From Gammaproteobacteria bacterium (GTDB lineage Bacteria > Pseudomonadota > Gammaproteobacteria > SZUA-229), in assembly GCA_026197015.1 (NCBI GenBank), contig JAPHRB010000041.1:1-6123 (forward strand): a stretch of 6,123 nucleotides of DNA, given 5' to 3'. Position 1 is the first letter of the stretch. The number at the start of each line of letters is the position of its first letter. A model generated the notes under the pieces. The model was not told the DNA's origin. It searched no databases and was given only the letters and a program-made list of their open reading frames with translations. The position numbers and the translations under genes were made by a program. Shown in pieces: positions 3,971 to 6,123 of the stretch.

Positions 3971-6123
3971 GTTGCTAATCTTAACCTGTCTACTAACTTT
4001 CAATCTGTGGATAGTAGCCGTAATTACATGGATTCGGCGGGGACCTGGGATACAGCTAATAATCGTGAAGCGACTAACGATAACCCTTTTGCTGCAGCAG
4101 GGTTTCCCGATGGCGGGGATACATTCCAGTTAATTATTAATAATGTCGCGACAACGGGTAATGCCAATCGGGCTTTTGACCTGGCTATTTCAGTAGACCT
4201 GCCAGCAAGTAATGAAATTCGCTTACCTCAGGCTAATAATTTTCCAGTACCGGTGGCTGCAACATCCATTTCCGGCAGTTCAAGTTGTAGTGCATTAAAT
4301 AATGTTAGTGCTACTCAAACGGGCAAAACAGTTAACTTTTCATTCGGAGCACTTGATGTTCTTTCACCCGATTGTCGATATGTTTTTAATCTAGGTTTAA
4401 CAACAAACAATACGGTTCCTTATGGGCTTGCTTGTGATCCAGGTGATGCTGCCTGTGATGTAAGGTTTAATATTACGTATAACGAAGTAAACAATACCCT
4501 GCCATCAGAAAACCGTTCGATTACCCATCAGGCAGATGTAAATGCGGGTATTTTGATTTTAAACAAAACGGGTACAACAGTTTCGGCCGTGGATGGAAGC
4601 ATTGTAAGTTATGACATCGAAATTGAAAATCAGGGCGACGGTGGTTTATTTAATGTAACACTGACAGATACTGATAGTATTCACTTTTCTCTGGATCAAT
4701 TAACCATTGCCCCACCATTTGTGCCGCCGGATAGCCAGCCTGCACCCGGTGCAAATACATATACGTTTAATTATTTATCTTCTCTTCAGTTAACTACTGT
4801 TGTCGCCAGTGGTCAGGCCGATATAACCCCGGATGCAGCCAGTTGTAATATTTTAAATTCAGCCGGTGTTATTGATAGAACAGGAGTTGTAACAGCCTCT
4901 GATAGCGGTAGCGTTCCTTATGATACAAGCAACCTGTTAACCATTGACCATGATGCAAGTAGTTACTGTGAATTATGTGGTCAGGGTGAGGTCTTTATTG
5001 ATGTTACGAATATTGGTGGTATTACATTAAATAATGTCACTGTTACAGAAGACTTAAATCAAAGTGTGCTGGGTTCAGGTTTATCTGTTGTAAGTGGGTC
5101 AGTTGAATATAACGGTGTGTCGGTTGGTGATCCATCACCAGGTGCCGGTGGTACATTTATTTTTAACGTAGGCTCAATGGATAGTCCGGCTGATGGTACC
5201 CCGTCAATCCCGCCAACAGATACTATTCGTATTCGTTTTTTAGTTGAGCGTACAGCAGGTGATGAGCAGGGGCTGGCAAATATTGATCCGGCAGATACAC
5301 CAACTACCGATCTTTCGGTTGAAGCCACGGCTACATTTACATCAGTATGTGGTGCTAACCCGGCAGTAATTACAACAGGTATTGATACTTTATTATTACG
5401 TCAACCAAATCCAGTAGTTACAAAAACCGGCTGGAATACAGATGCGGCTCAAACATTAGCTACCGCCGGGCCATATGTCTATGGCCATGATAACGATCGT
5501 GTAATCTGGGAAGTGTCTGTACAAAACGCTGGTAATGCTGATTTAGAAGATTTATTAATTGCAGATACAATCGGTGGTAATTTTGACTTCACCGCTGTTT
5601 GCGAAAATGAACCTGATGCGACAGCAACCGCAGCGACATTAAATGCAGCGGTAATGCAGGGAACCTGTATTGCCAGATCGGGATTAACACCTTCAACCTT
5701 TGCCCCACCAGCTGCACCAGATATAGCGGCAGGTGTAACAGCAAATTATTATTATGTTGGTGTAATTCAGGGAACCTGTTCTAACGCTACTAATACATCA
5801 GATGTGCAGTGGGGTTGTGAAGGTGAAGGTGCCGCGGGCGGTGTTAATGCGAGTAACAGTAATATACCGGCAGCAAATATTTTAGACACAGCAGACTTAA
5901 ATACATCCGTTAGTGCCTTCGCAGATTTAGATCCAGCTGTAACTGACCAGTTAGTGGTTAATGTTGAATTCACCGGAACGCACCCAACAAACTTTGGTGC
6001 GCAAGCTCAACCTGCGGGTAGCCGTGGTCGAGTTACTGTCACTATTACAAACGATACGGGTGGTACGGTTAGAAATATTGATCTGGATAATGTGTTACCG
6101 CCAAATATTTATGTAGTAGATCC
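3869..6123 (+). CDS. Large exported DUF11-like repeat protein, N-terminal part, cut by the right edge
   Basis: From ATG 3869 the frame stays open for 751 codons to the right edge without a stop, so the true protein is longer. Residues 1-34 are a typical signal peptide: basic start (KKIFK), hydrophobic core (about 13-27), cleavage site ALA before V35. The rest is acidic, rich in Asn, Thr, Ala, Gly and Val, and poor in Lys, as in secreted beta-sandwich proteins. A core pattern of alternating hydrophobics, then N-x-G/T, then a strand ending in T-D or D recurs near residues 83-112, 245-270, 373-400, 545-570 and 720-745. This matches DUF11-type modules as found in surface and fimbria-like proteins. 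Twelve cysteines (140, 169, 189, 196, 326, 367, 370, 494, 578, 600, 637, 650) could form disulfides in the periplasm or outside. No membrane helix is seen after the signal peptide. Role and anchoring are unknown; the missing C-terminus would tell. It has its own promoter-like region and follows a terminator. Confidence 0.9.
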   Translation, partial: MFITGIKKIFKSVPIAASVITGAFFLLPVENALAVANLNLSTNFQSVDSSRNYMDSAGTWDTANNREATNDNPFAAAGFPDGGDTFQLIINNVATTGNANRAFDLAISVDLPASNEIRLPQANNFPVPVAATSISGSSSCSALNNVSATQTGKTVNFSFGALDVLSPDCRYVFNLGLTTNNTVPYGLACDPGDAACDVRFNITYNEVNNTLPSENRSITHQADVNAGILILNKTGTTVSAVDGSIVSYDIEIENQGDGGLFNVTLTDTDSIHFSLDQLTIAPPFVPPDSQPAPGANTYTFNYLSSLQLTTVVASGQADITPDAASCNILNSAGVIDRTGVVTASDSGSVPYDTSNLLTIDHDASSYCELCGQGEVFIDVTNIGGITLNNVTVTEDLNQSVLGSGLSVVSGSVEYNGVSVGDPSPGAGGTFIFNVGSMDSPADGTPSIPPTDTIRIRFLVERTAGDEQGLANIDPADTPTTDLSVEATATFTSVCGANPAVITTGIDTLLLRQPNPVVTKTGWNTDAAQTLATAGPYVYGHDNDRVIWEVSVQNAGNADLEDLLIADTIGGNFDFTAVCENEPDATATAATLNAAVMQGTCIARSGLTPSTFAPPAAPDIAAGVTANYYYVGVIQGTCSNATNTSDVQWGCEGEGAAGGVNASNSNIPAANILDTADLNTSVSAFADLDPAVTDQLVVNVEFTGTHPTNFGAQAQPAGSRGRVTVTITNDTGGTVRNIDLDNVLPPNIYVVD
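4115..6123 (+). repeat. Five DUF11-like protein modules (diverged)
   Basis: Cores line up by eye: GDTFQLIINN...AFDLAISVDLP (83-112), VSYDIEIENQGDGGLFNVTL (247-266), GEVFIDVTNIGGITLNNVTV (373-392), VIWEVSVQNAGNADLEDLLI (545-564) and GRVTVTITNDTGGTVRNIDL (720-739). Spacing varies from about 126 to 175 residues because of loop insertions. The DNA is not repeated, so the modules are old duplications. The N-terminal core is the most diverged. Confidence 0.7.

Noticed and set aside
5059..5973. Minus-strand open frames 5059-5328 and 5767-5973
   Set aside because: They are antisense to the long signal-peptide-bearing open frame, and their compositions have no recognisable domain.

Overview
The window looks like a piece of a Gram-negative, probably gammaproteobacterial, chromosome with an A+T-rich composition. 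This assignment is an inference. It rests on the gene set (inner-membrane ExbB/ExbD proton channel genes next to a TonB-like/AgmX-type protein) and on the style of the proteins. I cannot name a genus. All genes I can support lie on the + strand.

Layout. (1) Bases 1-230 hold the last 75 codons of a gene cut by the left edge, a protein I do not recognise with certainty. (2) Bases 231-351 hold a good sigma-70-type promoter (TTGATA, 16-base spacer, TATAAA). (3) Bases 352-3379 form a tight four-gene operon: an ExbB/TolQ/MotA-family channel protein, two different ExbD/TolR-family proteins, and a 454-residue protein. That last protein has a cytoplasmic coiled-coil hairpin, one membrane helix, a proline/lysine-rich periplasmic stalk and an AgmX/PglI- or TonB-like C-terminal domain. 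The junctions are TAATG (1-base overlap), ATGA (4-base overlap) and a 12-base gap to a TTG start, so translation is probably coupled. (4) Bases 3380-3868 are non-coding. They contain a convincing intrinsic terminator, a short REP-like inverted repeat, an imperfect long hairpin, a 12-base palindrome and a perfect TATAAT -10 box. (5) From 3869 to the right edge runs one uninterrupted frame of 751 codons with no stop. It encodes the N-terminal part of a large exported protein with a clear signal peptide, repeated DUF11-like beta-sandwich modules and twelve cysteines.

How the parts fit. The four operon genes together look like a complete proton-motive-force-driven motor: a channel pentamer (ExbB type), an ExbD-type dimer that may be a heterodimer, and a transmembrane arm that carries force across the periplasm. 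No TolA, TolB, Pal or TonB-dependent receptor is present, so neither the Tol-Pal system nor classical iron uptake is indicated. The most interesting points are three. One ExbD copy has Asn where the family's proton-carrying Asp normally lies, while the other keeps Asp. The force-transmitting protein has a long cytoplasmic helical hairpin with a Cys-x6-Cys tip, unlike TonB or TolA. A large modular exported protein lies just downstream in its own transcription unit; a functional link to the motor is only a hypothesis.
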